From: Acanthacorydalis orientalis
Lineage: Eukaryota; Arthropoda; Insecta; Megaloptera; Corydalidae
DNA length: 64,000 nucleotides
Assembly (NCBI GenBank): GCA_034766995.1
Contig: CM068319.1
Location: 17,321,422-17,385,421 of the forward strand
Direction: 5' to 3'
The translations under genes and the position numbers were made by a program. Numbering within the stretch: the stretch's first letter is position 1; every line of letters starts with the position of its first letter. The notes below the pieces were generated by a model. It ran no database searches, had not been told where the DNA came from, and worked only from the letters and a program-made list of their open reading frames with translations. This document shows positions 11,215 through 35,311 of the stretch, one piece after another.

Positions 11215-12330
11215 ATGGAAGGCGCCGGAGACCGGTCAGTAAAATATTAGTTTTGTGTAAATTATCGCTGATGACCTTTCATAGTGTAAAATACAACTAA
11301 TCTGTCGTAGTATTATATCACAGTCTACAAAACCATAACCTTAAAAATTACTAATGTATCGATATTTTATACATGTTGACTTTATTTAATGATTTTTAAT
11401 TATTTTTATACTTGCATGATTTGTTCAAATTATTATTTCTTTTAATTAGTATGGATCTTTCAAAAATCATCGAAGATTTTCTACTTTTGAGAATTATTAA
11501 TGCAGAGTACATATCAATTTTTTTTAATAGTATATAAATGATCATATATTTTTTGATTTTTTTTTTCACAGAGCTGAATTGCATTCCTCGAATATTGCTA
11601 TTATTCGTGAAGTATATGACAGTGAAAATTCTCATGAAACCTTCGAAATGGAACTGGAAAGAGCATTGGAAGCGAATTGTATTGTAATTATTATAGAACC
11701 TACAAGATTAGGCGATGAAACTGCACGTTGGATATCCGTGGGAAATTGTTTGCATAAAACTGCACTGTTGTCAGGTTTATCATCTGTTTTGTCAGGTAAA
11801 TGTATTCAAATGTACTTATTTGATAAAATATTTATATTGTAATTAATTTAAATTCAAGGTCTTTATTAGAATATTTAATTTGAAAGTATTTTGTTCATAC
11901 TTTATATACTCATTATTTTTTTAATCATTCAGGAATAATGATACATATTTTATTTATGTGTTGCATTTATTATATTTGTATATGCATTATACTTTATTTC
12001 TAAATAGGTAATTATTAACAAATATTTAGTATTTTTTTCTTAGCATTAATATGGCCTGAAACACCAGCAGCCTATATTCCATTAGGAGCTTTAAGTACAT
12101 TATGTACTGGTTTATACACTGTTGCCTGGCAATTTGATCCATGTGTACATTATCAAGTTGAAAAAGATCCACGCCGATTAGCCCGCATGCCAGTTTTGAC
12201 CCTACTTACGGCTGCTTCACCTGTTGTTCTTGTTCGAAAAGAAGACACCAAAAGACGTTATTTACACTGCAGTGTAACGTTAACAACCATAGCATTTTGT
12301 GCGTGGCGATTGTATCATATTTTTAAGTGA
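11215..12330 (+). CDS. TMEM11: TMEM11/PMI mitochondrial inner-membrane protein
   Basis: Orthologue of TMEM11 (Drosophila Pantagruelian Mitochondrion I), an inner-membrane protein tied to cristae organisation and mitochondrial shape. Three exons join in frame: 11215-11234, 11572-11795, 12044-12330, giving 176 residues. The family signature IEPTRLGDETARW followed by VGNCLHKTA is intact; two hydrophobic segments follow (around HKTALLSGLSSVLS and IPLGALSTLCTGLYTVAW), then the conserved WQFDPC and SPVVLVRKED. The first exon encodes only MEGAGD plus part of a codon; its donor GTCAGT is chosen because the alternative downstream donor would give a stop on joining. A third short hydrophobic stretch ends the protein. 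AATAAA near 12897 is a candidate poly(A) signal. Confidence 0.93.
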
Positions 12331-13236
12331 GATCGGTGTTCGTTTAGATATCCATTTCAAGTGTTGCAATAACTTTATTGTAGTATTGTCGCATATTATG
12401 CAGTAGTCCCTGAATACACTGAGATATAAATGCGTAATAGTAACAACCGTTGTCGATATAATTTAAGAGAAACGAAATATTTATATAAGTTGAAATAAGA
12501 ATTCAGTCATTTAGGTCGAAAAATATTATTTCGTCAAAATTCAGATATTTTGGCTTGTTAAAAGTTTCTTAAATAATTCGATCTATGATGTCTAATTTGT
12601 ATATGTGAAAAGGTTTTAGTAAATACTTTTATTATTTACATTCAATAATTTTTTTATGTAAAGAAATGCGTTGTAATATAATTCATTTTTAGACGTATAA
12701 ATTTATTTATGTGTGTATGAAATCTATAAGTATGTGAATACAAATGAAGGAGATATAATAATTAAACTACCATATTGTGAAGTAACTAAATTGTACTTTA
12801 TACCAAACTTGTTTTTAGACATATATTTGTTAAATATTGTTCACTATTTCAATATTAGTGTTTTTTGTTATAATATACATGCTCAACAATTATTAAAATA
12901 AAAAAGCATGTGACATAGATTTTTAATGATATAAAATTGTATTAATTTATACAAAAGCATTAAAAATCTATTAGAGTAACTTGAATTTCTTTACTAAATA
13001 TTTATAGTTAAGTAAAAGTGGTCAAGTTATCTTCAAATAACATAAAGTATTAAAATATAAAAAATAATTAAGAAATGTAACTACTTTTAAATGAATTGTA
13101 CACTTTTGACTAGTCAGGTAACAAATGTAGCTCAAACAGTTAAATGAAATTTAATCTCATAAACCATTTGAGCTGTTATTACTAAACAAGTTTCCTTAAA
13201 ATGATCGTGTTTAAAAATAAATTTATTGTTTATAGA

Positions 13237-13270
<34 letters not shown>

Positions 13271-15207
13271 CACACACACATACATACATACATATATGTA
13301 CATAGACTGAATCGATTTTTTTCTAAATGATTTTTGAAATAAATTGTTTTATATCTAATTATTTTGTATGTAGATATTATTGAATTAATTATGCTCAATT
13401 TTTCACTGTTTTACAGTTGAAGGGTATATTTAAATTATGTATAATTTTTAGAAATATTTATTGATAAATATTTCCATAAATTACTCAGTTATAAAAAGAA
13501 TCAATAATTATTGGATACTAATCCAGAAAAAAAAGATTTCCTTTTTTCTATAATAACTCAACTGTTGGTGTTTATAAACAACATTCTTTAAAGATTTGAA
13601 TATTTTTTATTGTGTACCTTCTTTTTAATTAAATACTAATATGTTAGTATTTACCTTATATTAAGTGCTAGACTTGTAAAAAAAATAAAGTCGAGTTGTA
13701 CAACTTGAATTTATGTGATAAAATAATAATTATATTTTGGTATGGTATTACATTTTCCTAAGTCTGTATGTTTCAAACTATATTTATTATTTTTCTTTTG
13801 AAGAATGAAAGAGGTGATAGATGATTAATAATATTCATATTCATCAAATGTTTATCTTTAATACCAATCTCATTTTATCAACATATCTTTTCAATTTAAT
13901 ATATAAATTACATTTTTAAAAATTAAGTGTTTTTATAAAATGAATTATTAAGTTCTTTGTAAATTTTATATATTTCCATACTAAAAATTTGTAACATTTT
14001 TTTTAAAAAAAGTAAATAATAAATATTTAAGTTATTAAAATATATCTTTTTACTTGTTTGTACACATGAAATAAATGTAATAAACATTTATATATATATT
14101 TTTTCTAATATATGAAAAAATCAATTATACATACTAAACTAGCAAACAAAGTTTAAATGTATATAAACTATTAAATACTACGAAATAGTTAAAAATATTT
14201 ATTTTTAATATATGAATCCTGAGATAAACTTGAATATTAGTATTTGTGTGTATAGATGTTTTATTCTGAAAATTAAACTGTTTGTCTGTTGACTGAAATA
14301 ATATTTGTACTGTAAAAAATTGCGATATAAAAAATACTGAAAAACTTACATCCCTATTTGTTCAAATTTCACATTTAATAGTAACATTAATTTAAAATAA
14401 TTCAATGTTATATTGTATAAAATAATAAATACAATCGTAAACATTAACTTCATATGTAATACAATTAAGTATATTAAAATGTCCTTATAAAATACAAAAT
14501 TGTATTACTATTATTATCAGTGTTTAGTAGATCTCATTATTATTTAACATTTGTACTGCATATGTATAAAAAATGATATTTTTTTATGATGAAATAAATT
14601 TAATTTATTTTTGTGTAAAAATATTGATGATTTTCAAAATACTGTTATTTTAAATTGCCATTGTAATATATTGACATTTTATCATCTCAAGGTACTGTAA
14701 AAATATTGAATAGCTAATGGAAGCAGAAAAATAATGGATTTAATATGGAATAAGAAAATATTATATAAATGTAATTACAATTAGACTGGTCAGATATTTA
14801 ATGTTCATGTAGAATATATAAATATGGTTTAATTAGAACAAATGGAACGTTATTTTTGGCCTGTGACACTAGTTGGGGTACAAAATTAGCTTTAAACTAT
14901 AAAATGAAAGTTGTGTAGTTGTTATTGTATGTACAGTGTTTATGCTATTGGTTTACTAGACAATAATGTGAATAAAACTATTCTTTCTATAACTTGTTTT
15001 ATTTTTCTTTATGTACTTTTATATATATATATATGTAACTAAAAGAAAAATCTAAGTTATATAAAATACCTTTGAGTGATAAATATAAAAAAATTAAAAG
15101 AAATGAAAACAGTTGTAAGTATACTACAATTTTATTTAAATATATTACAATTTAATTATATACTACTATTAAAAATAAATATTAAATTGTAGTGATAAAT
15201 TGGAACT
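12331..15207. other. Long convergent intergenic region (TMEM11 / DHRS7B)
   Basis: About 2.9 kb of very AT-rich sequence between two converging genes. It presumably holds both 3' UTRs. TTTATT at about 15131 is a poly(A) signal on the minus strand for the dehydrogenase. One compound TG/TA/CA repeat (13236-13281) is present; no gene is seen. Confidence 0.5.
13236..13281. repeat. Palindromic (TG)n(TA)n(CA)n compound microsatellite
   Basis: GTGTGT, then TATATA, then ACACAC blocks. The whole tract is its own reverse complement, so it could extrude as a cruciform. Confidence 0.9.
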
Positions 15208-16501
15208 CTAATTCTGTTTTTTTGCTCGTTTTGCCATGATCCAAAAATACAAAGATGGTGCTAAAGTTCTGAGAATGATAGCTACTCGAGCATTTAAAGG
15301 TGCAATTGTAATCTCAGGTTGATTTAATGAAACAGCTTTGATTATTTGATCAGCAACATATTTTGCAGGATATCCTTTTGCAGTTGTTTCATCCATTTCT
15401 ACAAAAATTCATACATAAACATTATATATATATATATATGTTATTGAACAACTTACTTCCATAAGTATTTCCACTTCCAGTTAATGCGTTCAGAGATAAT
15501 GCTGTTTTAATATAACCTGGATTAACAACAGTTACTTTAATTATTGGATGAACTTCTGCACGCAATGTATCACAAAAGGCTTGTAATGCATGTTTTGATG
15601 CTGTATATGCAGAGCGATATGGAAGAGCAATTCGTCCTTGTACACTACTAATGGCTACTATATGACCACTCTGATGCTTAATCATTGATGGTAATACAGC
15701 TATTAAAATTATAAATATCAAACATTTTTTTTAATAATTTTAGAGTATAAAAATTATCAAATATAATTAAAACTAATCTTCATAAAACAAACCTTTTGTC
15801 AATGCGATTTGTCCAAAGTAGTTTACGAGCATAATGCGTTCATCTACCTCATTATTTGTATTGAGAACATCTGCACGGAAACTAATTCCTCCATTATTAA
15901 CTAAGATATCAATTCTATTAAATATATTTAAGATATGTGAAATTGCTTCTGGGAATGAATTAATATCAGCTAAATCTAATGGTAAAACTACAGGCGGATG
16001 TGTAGGTGTAGTCTGGTGATTTCAAAAGATTTTCTTTTAGAAATTATAGTATAATAAAAAAACAAACACATACAAACATACCACATGAGTTTCTAATAAA
16101 TTAAGTCGAACTCTTTCAAGTTCTTCTTTTCTACGTGCTGATAAAATAACTTTACACCCAGCGCTATAAAATGCATGAGCCAAAGCTTCACCCAAACCAG
16201 AACTCGCTCCTGTTATAAATACAACCTAGAATATATATTTAGCAAGTATTAATTGAATATAATGTTTTTAATACATACATATATATATATATATATATAT
16301 TAATAATGATAATAACAATAAAATTTTATTTAAAAAGACTACCTTCCCAGCTAAGTATGTTTTTTTGTACTTTTGATGTAAATAAGTAAGCATGTGATAA
16401 ATAGCCCAGGGTATAGCTATAGGGGCCCACATGGACCCCAACAACCAAACAATCATCGGCCACATTCCAGTACTACTATTACCATTAATATTATTTACCA
16501 T
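15208..16501 (-). CDS. DHRS7B: DHRS7B-like short-chain dehydrogenase/reductase
   Basis: Membrane-anchored NAD(P)-dependent SDR of the DHRS7B group; in mammals DHRS7B (PexRAP) reduces acyl-dihydroxyacetone phosphate in ether-lipid synthesis, so a similar role is possible but unproven here. Five exons on the minus strand join in frame: 16501-16343, 16225-16082, 16012-15793, 15699-15457, 15398-15208, giving 318 residues. Residues 15-40 form a membrane segment. The Rossmann motif TGASSGLG is at 58-65, the NN[A/G]G motif reads NNGG at 140-143, and the catalytic Ser-Tyr-Lys set fits S193, Y206 and K210 (YTASK). The tail keeps the YLRTLAP-like family stretch and ends KRAKKQN. An ATG five codons upstream (16516) is an alternative start. 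Confidence 0.9.
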
Positions 16502-16759
16502 TTTATTTACTTTCATTAATATCGTATTTAATAACCAATAAAAGTATATCTTATCGCCTATCAATAAGTACAAGTATTATATTATAATACATTTTTTTAA
16601 ACCACAAGTAATCTCATACATTTTTTATCGTGTTACAAAAAAAATTATTGACTAATAAGTCATTTTACGATTGTATTTTTAAAAAATGACATTTAAACGT
16701 CAGTGCTTTTCTTACATCAATAAAACATGTGTAATTTATGCAACCACTGACTTATTTAG

Positions 16760-16763
<4 letters not shown>

Positions 16764-16825
<62 letters not shown>
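16764..16825. repeat. (TA)n microsatellite
   Basis: About 62 bp of pure TA upstream of the dehydrogenase gene. Confidence 0.95.
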
Positions 16826-16829
<4 letters not shown>

Positions 16830-17079
16830 CATATAAAATATATCAAATTTAAACAAAAAAAATTTTTCAAAGTTTTATTTACTTTTACACCATTTAGATA
16901 ATTTTGTGAATAGTAAAACTTAAAAATAATTAAAATGTGGAGGACGAAGTGATTTGGAATCTTTTCAATCTTTGCAATCATTAATGAGAAAAAACCCATT
17001 CCAATATTTCTAATTTAAAACAATCCAGAACTTCTCTTTTTCACAAAGTTTTAATATGTTTCTAGATATTCTCACCCCA

Positions 17080-17081
<2 letters not shown>

Positions 17082-17126
<45 letters not shown>
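17082..17126. repeat. (TA)n microsatellite
   Basis: About 45 bp of TA, followed by CATACATA. Confidence 0.95.
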
Positions 17127-17132
<6 letters not shown>

Positions 17133-17403
17133 CATACATTGTCGCGCACATGGGGTGGGGGGGGCTAAGGACCCATGATACTCCTCAAAGCAAAAGGAAA
17201 AAATCGCTATCCCTATATGTGCATAGAGATTAATGTAACCACAACTGAAGTAATTCAAGAGCTTTGTAAAAAGAAAAGAAAACTGGATTCTATTCTTTAA
17301 ATGAATTTTTATAATCACCTAATAATTTTTATTGAATTCACATTAAAAAACTTGTTATCTGTTTAACTCGGTCCTCTCTAAGACTAAATTCTGAGTGCAC
17401 CAC

Positions 17404-17413
<10 letters not shown>

Positions 17414-17453
<40 letters not shown>
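17414..17453. repeat. (TA)n microsatellite
   Basis: About 40 bp of TA with one C interruption just before it. Confidence 0.9.
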
Positions 17454-17456
<3 letters not shown>

Positions 17457-17796
17457 TCCTTCTAAATTCTTTTCTAAAATCTGTTTTAACTATAATAATG
17501 TTCTGAAGTAAGACAATATTCCTAAAAAAATACTTTTATTTTTCTAATGGAATGCTGATACTTCATCGTTTATTTTCTTTTAATTGTTCAAAATTGGATA
17601 AAAGAAAAAATAATTAGTATTAAATTACTTTAATGTTCAACGGAGGTAATGAATAAAAAATGTAAAAATGTTAATTGACGTAAGGTATATATTTAAACAA
17701 TTAATAAATAAATGTGTTTTAAAAATATAACATTATTTAAAATTATAATCATGCCAAAGTCGTCATTATTGTTGTATTTACACATATTCTAATTAA

Positions 17797-18304
17797 TCAA
17801 TGGTTTGTAAACATTTGATTTGGAGATATATCAACATTTTCAAGTCTGGCTTCACAAGCTGCTAACTGACGGATTTCATTCTGCAAAAGAAACATAATAA
17901 TTAATAAACTCTGAAAATATGGGTTGATTTTTTAAATAACATTTATACGAAATGTTTGTCGTGTATTATTTAATTAAAAAAAATATATTATAATTAGGAG
18001 TAATAATAATACTCAAAACTAAAAGATGTAAACTATATTTTCATATTATAATTTTTAAAAATATAAAAATAACAAATATAAATAAAAATGGATAACTTAC
18101 TATTAGCATGTGGCACAATGCAAAAGCTGATTTTGCGCTTGGTGCACATTCTGGCGTTAATGGTACACCTGCAGGACTGTCCGGCGGTGAAATATTACGT
18201 TTACCTGCTGGCCAGTCTCGTGTGAATGTAACTTGTGCACGTAGAGATGGCAGGATCAACAAACATAATAATGTTGAAAGCAGAACGATTGTTAAAGTGT
18301 GCAT
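17797..18304 (-). CDS. ACP: ACP (AKH/corazonin-related peptide) neuropeptide precursor
   Basis: Precursor of a secreted neuropeptide of the AKH/corazonin/ACP superfamily. Two coding exons (18304-18101 and 17880-17797) join in frame to give 95 residues. Residues 1-23 are a signal peptide ending SLRA. The next residues, QVTFTRDWPAGKR (24-36), give a decapeptide with N-terminal Gln (pyroglutamate), Gly as amide donor and a KR cleavage site, so the product is predicted as pQVTFTRDWPA-amide. The R-D-W core marks ACP rather than AKH (no Arg) or corazonin (FQYSRGW). The C-terminal associated peptide has three cysteines: PEC and ALC in exon 1, AAC in exon 2. Known ACPs typically read QVTFSRDWN[A/P]; here Thr replaces Ser5 and Pro replaces Asn9. 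Function of ACP is still poorly defined. Signal peptide, cleavage and amidation are inferred from motifs. Confidence 0.88.
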
Positions 18305-18536
18305 AGATTTTCTGAAATTTACAAATAAGTAAGTTTATAAAAAAATATAACAAAAATATTTATAACAATATTAACATTAAGGTAGAGTAATATTTACATC
18401 ATTTATATATTGTTTACTTTTCATAATATGTAATTTTACTAATAAAAGAACATTTTATAAACATTGATAAACAAATGACAATTTCTTTTATTGACTTTAT
18501 TCACACATCATATGTATTTACCTGTCATTATATCCA

Positions 18537-18537
18537 C

Positions 18538-18632
<95 letters not shown>
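18537..18632. repeat. (TCTA)n-(TA)n compound microsatellite
   Basis: Eight or so TCTA units run directly into more than 60 bp of TA, inside the ACP leader intron. Confidence 0.95.
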
Positions 18633-18634
<2 letters not shown>

Positions 18635-19075
18635 AATACATACATACATATTTCTAGAAATGTATGTAAATATAAAATTTTACTGATATTTAAAAATTAT
18701 AATAGTAAATAAAAAGTGTATTAATAATAGTTTTATACAGTAGTTAATTATTACACTTGTTTATTAAAATTTAATATAGATTACAGATTTTTTTATACAT
18801 TTATTTTTATTAAAAAATATTTTGTTTATAACAATACAACTTTCCATGAAGTAGTATACAATTGTAACTTAAAACATAAAGTTACAGTTTTAAAGTATAA
18901 TCCTTCAGCCATTTACTACAAAATATATTACTGACTTGGGATCACAATTATATGTATCCATTGTGTTTTGAATAACGTTATAATTATTATAATATTTTAA
19001 TTAAATATATTATTTATTATAATATATTTAATTAAAATACATAATTATTTATATATTATATAAATAATCATGGAG

Positions 19076-19077
<2 letters not shown>

Positions 19078-19132
<55 letters not shown>
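19078..19132. repeat. (TA)n microsatellite
   Basis: About 55 bp of TA lying only about 12 bp inside the ACP leader intron from its donor. Confidence 0.95.
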
Positions 19133-19137
<5 letters not shown>

Positions 19138-19256
19138 AGTCGAACTTACCGTTTCTGAAACATTATTACTATTATTTCCTTTTTTTAATCGAATTATTAG
19201 AACTTTTACCGTTCACTGCTAACACAGATGTGATGTATCTCTCAGAAAGAACTCTC

Positions 19257-19263
19257 TTTTATA
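19257..19263 (-). promoter_or_regulatory. TATA box of ACP gene
   Basis: GGGTATAAAAGAG on the minus strand, about 30 bp upstream of the deduced leader exon; a strong consensus TATA box. Confidence 0.75.
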
Positions 19264-19481
19264 CCCGTTTATTGCGTATTTGCAAATAAAAATATTGATA
19301 TGCAAACACCTACCATCATATTTTCTTTTTGAATATTCAAAGCTTATTTTATTTTATTCGTATTCTTTGTTCAATAAAACTTTTCTTTCTGTGTCTATAA
19401 TCTGAAAATACATTTTATCCTTCAATGAACAATCTTGATACAAGGAGATTTACATTTTTTTTATGTAAATCCGAAATGATA

Positions 19482-19554
<73 letters not shown>
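19482..19554. repeat. (TA)n microsatellite
   Basis: About 73 bp of TA with a single G in the middle. Confidence 0.95.
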
Positions 19555-19560
<6 letters not shown>

Positions 19561-20119
19561 AATATGTGTTTTGTAATGTTTTCTTGAATTCACATAATCA
19601 TAAATATACTGGTAACTAACTTTATTAAAAAACGTTTTTTCGATAATTAATATTTTTTTATTAATAAAGTTATTACTAAAATCAAAATCCTTCTTCGAAT
19701 ATAATCTTAAACAGAACCGGAAATGGTAGATGGTCAACCGGTAGATGTTCAAAAATATGTATTTATATAACTTGATATTGTTTTAAAAAACTAAGAAATA
19801 TTGAAATTTGGATTAATTTTTCTTAGTTTACTTGTGTGTTTATTAATAAATACACAAATGTAATCTAAATAAAAATATCACATGTTCTAATAAATTTCTT
19901 TTACCAACCTAAAGAGTTTTTCAATTTAATTTAAATTTTTTAAAATGCAAGTATGGGAAATTTATAAATAATCTTTTATTACATTCTTTAAATATTCAGC
20001 ACCTGAAATATTTATATTTCCACTTACAAGTAATTAAGGGTTGTCTGTGCATTCGTTTAAATAGGATAATCATTGTTTTAACTGAAAAATTTATAACTTT
20101 TTTAAATCTTTTGATTTTC

Positions 20120-20121
<2 letters not shown>

Positions 20122-20187
<66 letters not shown>
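20122..20187. repeat. (TA)n microsatellite
   Basis: About 66 bp of pure TA. Confidence 0.95.
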
Positions 20188-20190
<3 letters not shown>

Positions 20191-20891
20191 GTATATCTAA
20201 GATTATTTGTAGAAATTGAAACTATTAATTATTTTTTGTCAGAGTAACTATCTAGTCATTTAATAACTTTTTAAATTCATTTGAAAAACTAAAATATTGA
20301 TAAACCAGTTCAAATAAATTTTTGTTTGAAAGCATTGTTGGTATAACTATTACTTACTTTAAGGGTTTCTAATATTTAAAATAAAAAATGATAGAATGAT
20401 GAGATATCCGCTTACTTTTAGATGTATATTTTGTCAGTATTATATTTTTCCAAATAATTAATGTATTCTTTAATAACAGTAAAGATATTTCAAGAAAATA
20501 ATATTACAATATGAAGTAGAACAATTTATCATCTTATAATCACGCGTTTAAATAATATAATATAGCAAGTAATGATTCATTTAAATTGTAAGAAATATAA
20601 ATTAAATAATAACGAGTTATGCTCAATTAATACAACAAAATATTGGAATTAAACTGTATTTATAAGAACATATAACATATGTATATCGTGGTCATAGTCC
20701 AAATCTTCCATTTATTACAACCCATTGTTGTACAAACGCATCTTTCAAAAATTTCCAATTTAAATAAACTAGTACCTCCTTTTATCAAAACATTCTGACA
20801 GCCTTATTTTATCCAAGTATAGATCTTGTTAGGTCCTTTATATATTATTTGGCTCACAGTCAATAATTTTTCTTGATTATATTCCCTTTTT

Positions 20892-20893
<2 letters not shown>

Positions 20894-20951
<58 letters not shown>

Positions 20952-20953
20952 CA
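20894..20953. repeat. (TA)n microsatellite
   Basis: About 60 bp of TA with one TATG break. Confidence 0.95.
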
Positions 20954-21254
20954 TATTTAAAATTATACTTTTAAAAACAAATATGGATATATCATGTCCA
21001 TATTTACACACCAAATTAATAAGTTTAGATAAATCGAAAACCACTTGAAATGATTATAAGAAAAGTTATCATATTATTATCTTTACGTATGCAAGCAAAA
21101 AATCATTTTATATATAAACATCCTGTTTATTAGTATTATGATTTATTCAAAAAAAATATGAAAGAAAAATAAACATCTCACCAATTTTTCATTTTTTCAA
21201 TTATTTTTCGAATTAATAAACTATATTTCATGAAAAATCTTTCTCTTTTCTCTT

Positions 21255-21256
<2 letters not shown>

Positions 21257-21350
<94 letters not shown>
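21257..21350. repeat. (TA)n microsatellite
   Basis: About 94 bp of TA with two single-base breaks. Confidence 0.95.
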
Positions 21351-21352
<2 letters not shown>

Positions 21353-21430
21353 AAGATACAGAGATATGTATTATTTTTATCCACATATCAAATATATACT
21401 TTTTACTGTTTAAAAGGAAATATTAAAAAT

Positions 21431-21431
<1 letters not shown>

Positions 21432-21524
<93 letters not shown>
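21432..21524. repeat. (TA)n-(TG) microsatellite
   Basis: About 93 bp of TA interrupted by ATGTGTGTA, only 80 bp from the preceding tract. Confidence 0.95.
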
Positions 21525-21527
<3 letters not shown>

Positions 21528-22635
21528 TCTTTTATCCTTTAATCTATCTTTTGATGTTTGAAGTAAATACTGAGATATACTGAAAATCCATCTACTTGTA
21601 ATATTCTATGTACAACGGTATTTATTTAATATCTGTTGGTAGTTGATAAAATGAAACAGATTTTTAAATAAATTCAATTTGCGTTTAATTTATTAATCCT
21701 AATTGTATTTTGTTACTTCTAACTTACACTATTTACTTAAACCCACACGTTAAACACTATAATCATGCATTGTACTTGTATATCCACATACAGATATGTT
21801 TTTATTAACATAAATATGAAAAATGTGGAAATTTATAGAACTGAATATTTTTTATTTAATTTATTGTCGTTTCTCAGTGAATATTTTTGTTTCTACTTAA
21901 TATTTAAAAATGTTTTGATCTGTTTTTTTACTAAATTAAATTTGTATAACGTTCTGAAAAAAATAAGTTTATTTAAACAATGAAATGTTTCTATAAATTA
22001 AAATTTATTCTTCCCGTCAGAAATTACAAAATTTGTTTTTAACTAAATTCTTTATTGTGTCGTTTTCCTATGTATCTGTTCTTCATTATTCTATGAACAT
22101 TTTATAGCCCACGTATGAGATCGTTTCTTCTCTGCCTTGTTTCATCTCTCATCATCTTCAAATTGATCTTATATTACTTTTTCAAGTTCTATCTGAAGAT
22201 GACGAAAGTCAAAACTAGTCGTAGAAGACATGAACTCACAAGATGACCTACAAGATTTACATAGCACAACAAAATATTCTAATTTAGTAATTTTTTGTAT
22301 TTTTGGTGGAATAAAAAAATATTTCTGTAAATGATTATAATCACAATTCTAAGAAAAACAATTTATTTAAATTAAATCATCAAAAAGCGACACAATAATA
22401 ATTAAATTATATAATTTCAACTAAAATGAATTTTCATTATTTTTTTATTACAAACCTTACATTATATGAAATTTGTAGCTTCTTGTTGTACTAAATATTC
22501 TAATTTCTTCCAGACTTAACAATCCAGTATCTCTCTGCTCATATATTAAGAAGGCATTTTCTAGTATTCCATTCTAATATTCACCGATTTCTTTTTGATA
22601 TATATATTTATAAATAAACATAAGTATATATACTC

Positions 22636-22795
<160 letters not shown>

Positions 22796-23010
22796 TTGAG
22801 ATTTTCCGTATATTTTTCAAAATTATGTAAATGAAAGTAATCTACAATTTAATGAGTATTTTATACTTTAAATATTTGTTTTATATTCAAATTTATTGAA
22901 ATTAATTTTATACTTTGAAAGATTGTAAGATATTACTTTTAATATTATATCTTATTACAATAAATAGCGTTTCTTTTTTATGCGATCGACAAATATATAC
23001 ATATAATGAT

Positions 23011-23067
23011 GTCCTCTCTTTCTCCCTCTCTCTCCTCTTTCTGTCTATATATATATATATATATATA
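23011..23067. repeat. (CT)n-(TA)n compound repeat
   Basis: CTCTCTTTCTCCCTCTCTC followed by TCCTCTTTCTG and about 26 bp of TA, 200 bp before the MEI1-like start codon. Confidence 0.9.
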
Positions 23068-23260
23068 CTGTCTGGAAAAAGAGTAAACGTTCTAGTAATG
23101 AAGAAATATCATTATTTATCACATTATAATATTGCTATTACTTTTAAAATAACACATTTTTTTGGTATTTATTGTGCGAGTGTACATATCTTTCATTTAC
23201 ATGTGATTAAATACGAAATGTGATTTTTGTTTTTATATTAATTCTTGTTTCATTAGAAAC

Positions 23261-34486
<11,226 letters not shown>

Positions 34487-35311
34487 TTTTTTGAATACGG
34501 GTTGAAATTAAAATACTGGTATTTATTTTCATTATTTTATTATTAAAATAACAGTTAATTTCAAATACATTGTTTGTTTAATTATGTTATATTTTTATAA
34601 TTTGTTGAATATAAATTTGTAACGAGAATTATTTTCATGATAACAGATAATTTAATTCCTTGAGATTTTTATTTGGTAATATCTTAAAAATAGTAATTTA
34701 TATCTATCTTTTTGTATAAGGTATATGAATTTAATAAAAAAGTATTTAAAGTACATGCATTATATAATTTTTTTACCTAAAGTAAAGCATTGGTTACAAG
34801 TTGAATTTTGAAGTTATAAATATGAATAGAATGTTTTATATTTAAAGTGTTTAAAAAAATGTTCTTATAACAAGATTAAATGTATGATTGTACAAACATT
34901 AAATATCATTGGAACAAGTTATAAAGGTAAATTTGTTATTTATTTTGTATATAAAAATCTACTGTAAACGAGTTTAGTATTTATTTATATCTGAGAATAT
35001 ATTTTAAAGTTATATTTCCTAAGATTCCAAGTATTTTATAATTTTATATTAGTTTTTAATCTTTTCTTATTCACCTACATCTGATTATCATATTAATACT
35101 TTTTCATAACAGCATCAAGTTAATTTGTCAAAAAGTACTAGTTAATATTAATAGCTACATTTTGAACTAAATTTTTTAAATGTCATTTGTTAATAACTTA
35201 AGAGTAAGATAGTATTATTTGATATTTTAAAATAAAAACAGTCAAAATAATAAAAAATTGGCAGGATTCATTTGTATAAATTGTAAACTTATCATTTATT
35301 TTGTTGTTCAT
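34487..35311. other. Convergent spacer after the MEI1-like gene
   Basis: Presumed 3' UTRs of the plus-strand gene and of the minus-strand cysteine protein (TTTATT near 35295 is its closest poly(A) signal). No other feature is seen. Confidence 0.5.

Larger units (their letters stand above)
16502..17796. other. Intergenic region between DHRS7B and ACP genes
   Basis: Contains three (TA)n tracts and a GC-richer patch with a G-run (GGGGTGGGGGGGG) near 17152-17164. No coding sequence is supported; possible frames across it are TA-repeat translations. TTTATT at 17569 may serve as the poly(A) signal of the minus-strand neuropeptide gene. Confidence 0.5.
18305..19230 (-). other. 5' leader exon and intron of the ACP gene
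   Basis: On the minus strand a leader exon from about 19230 to 19150 ends at donor GTAAGT (19149-19144). The intron runs to the TTTCAG acceptor at 18312, and the coding exon begins at 18311, seven bases before the ATG. The intron holds a (TCTA)n(TA)n tract and a (TA)n tract next to the donor. Confidence 0.75.

Noticed and set aside
17797..18304. Adipokinetic hormone or corazonin as the identity of the neuropeptide
   Set aside because: AKHs are 8-10 residues with W at position 8 but lack Arg-Asp before it, and corazonin has FQYSRGW; the RDW core and the VTF start fit ACP.
21765..21983. 72-codon hydrophobic frame
   Set aside because: Phe/Leu/Ile/Asn-rich noise typical of AT-rich DNA; no neighbour or motif support.
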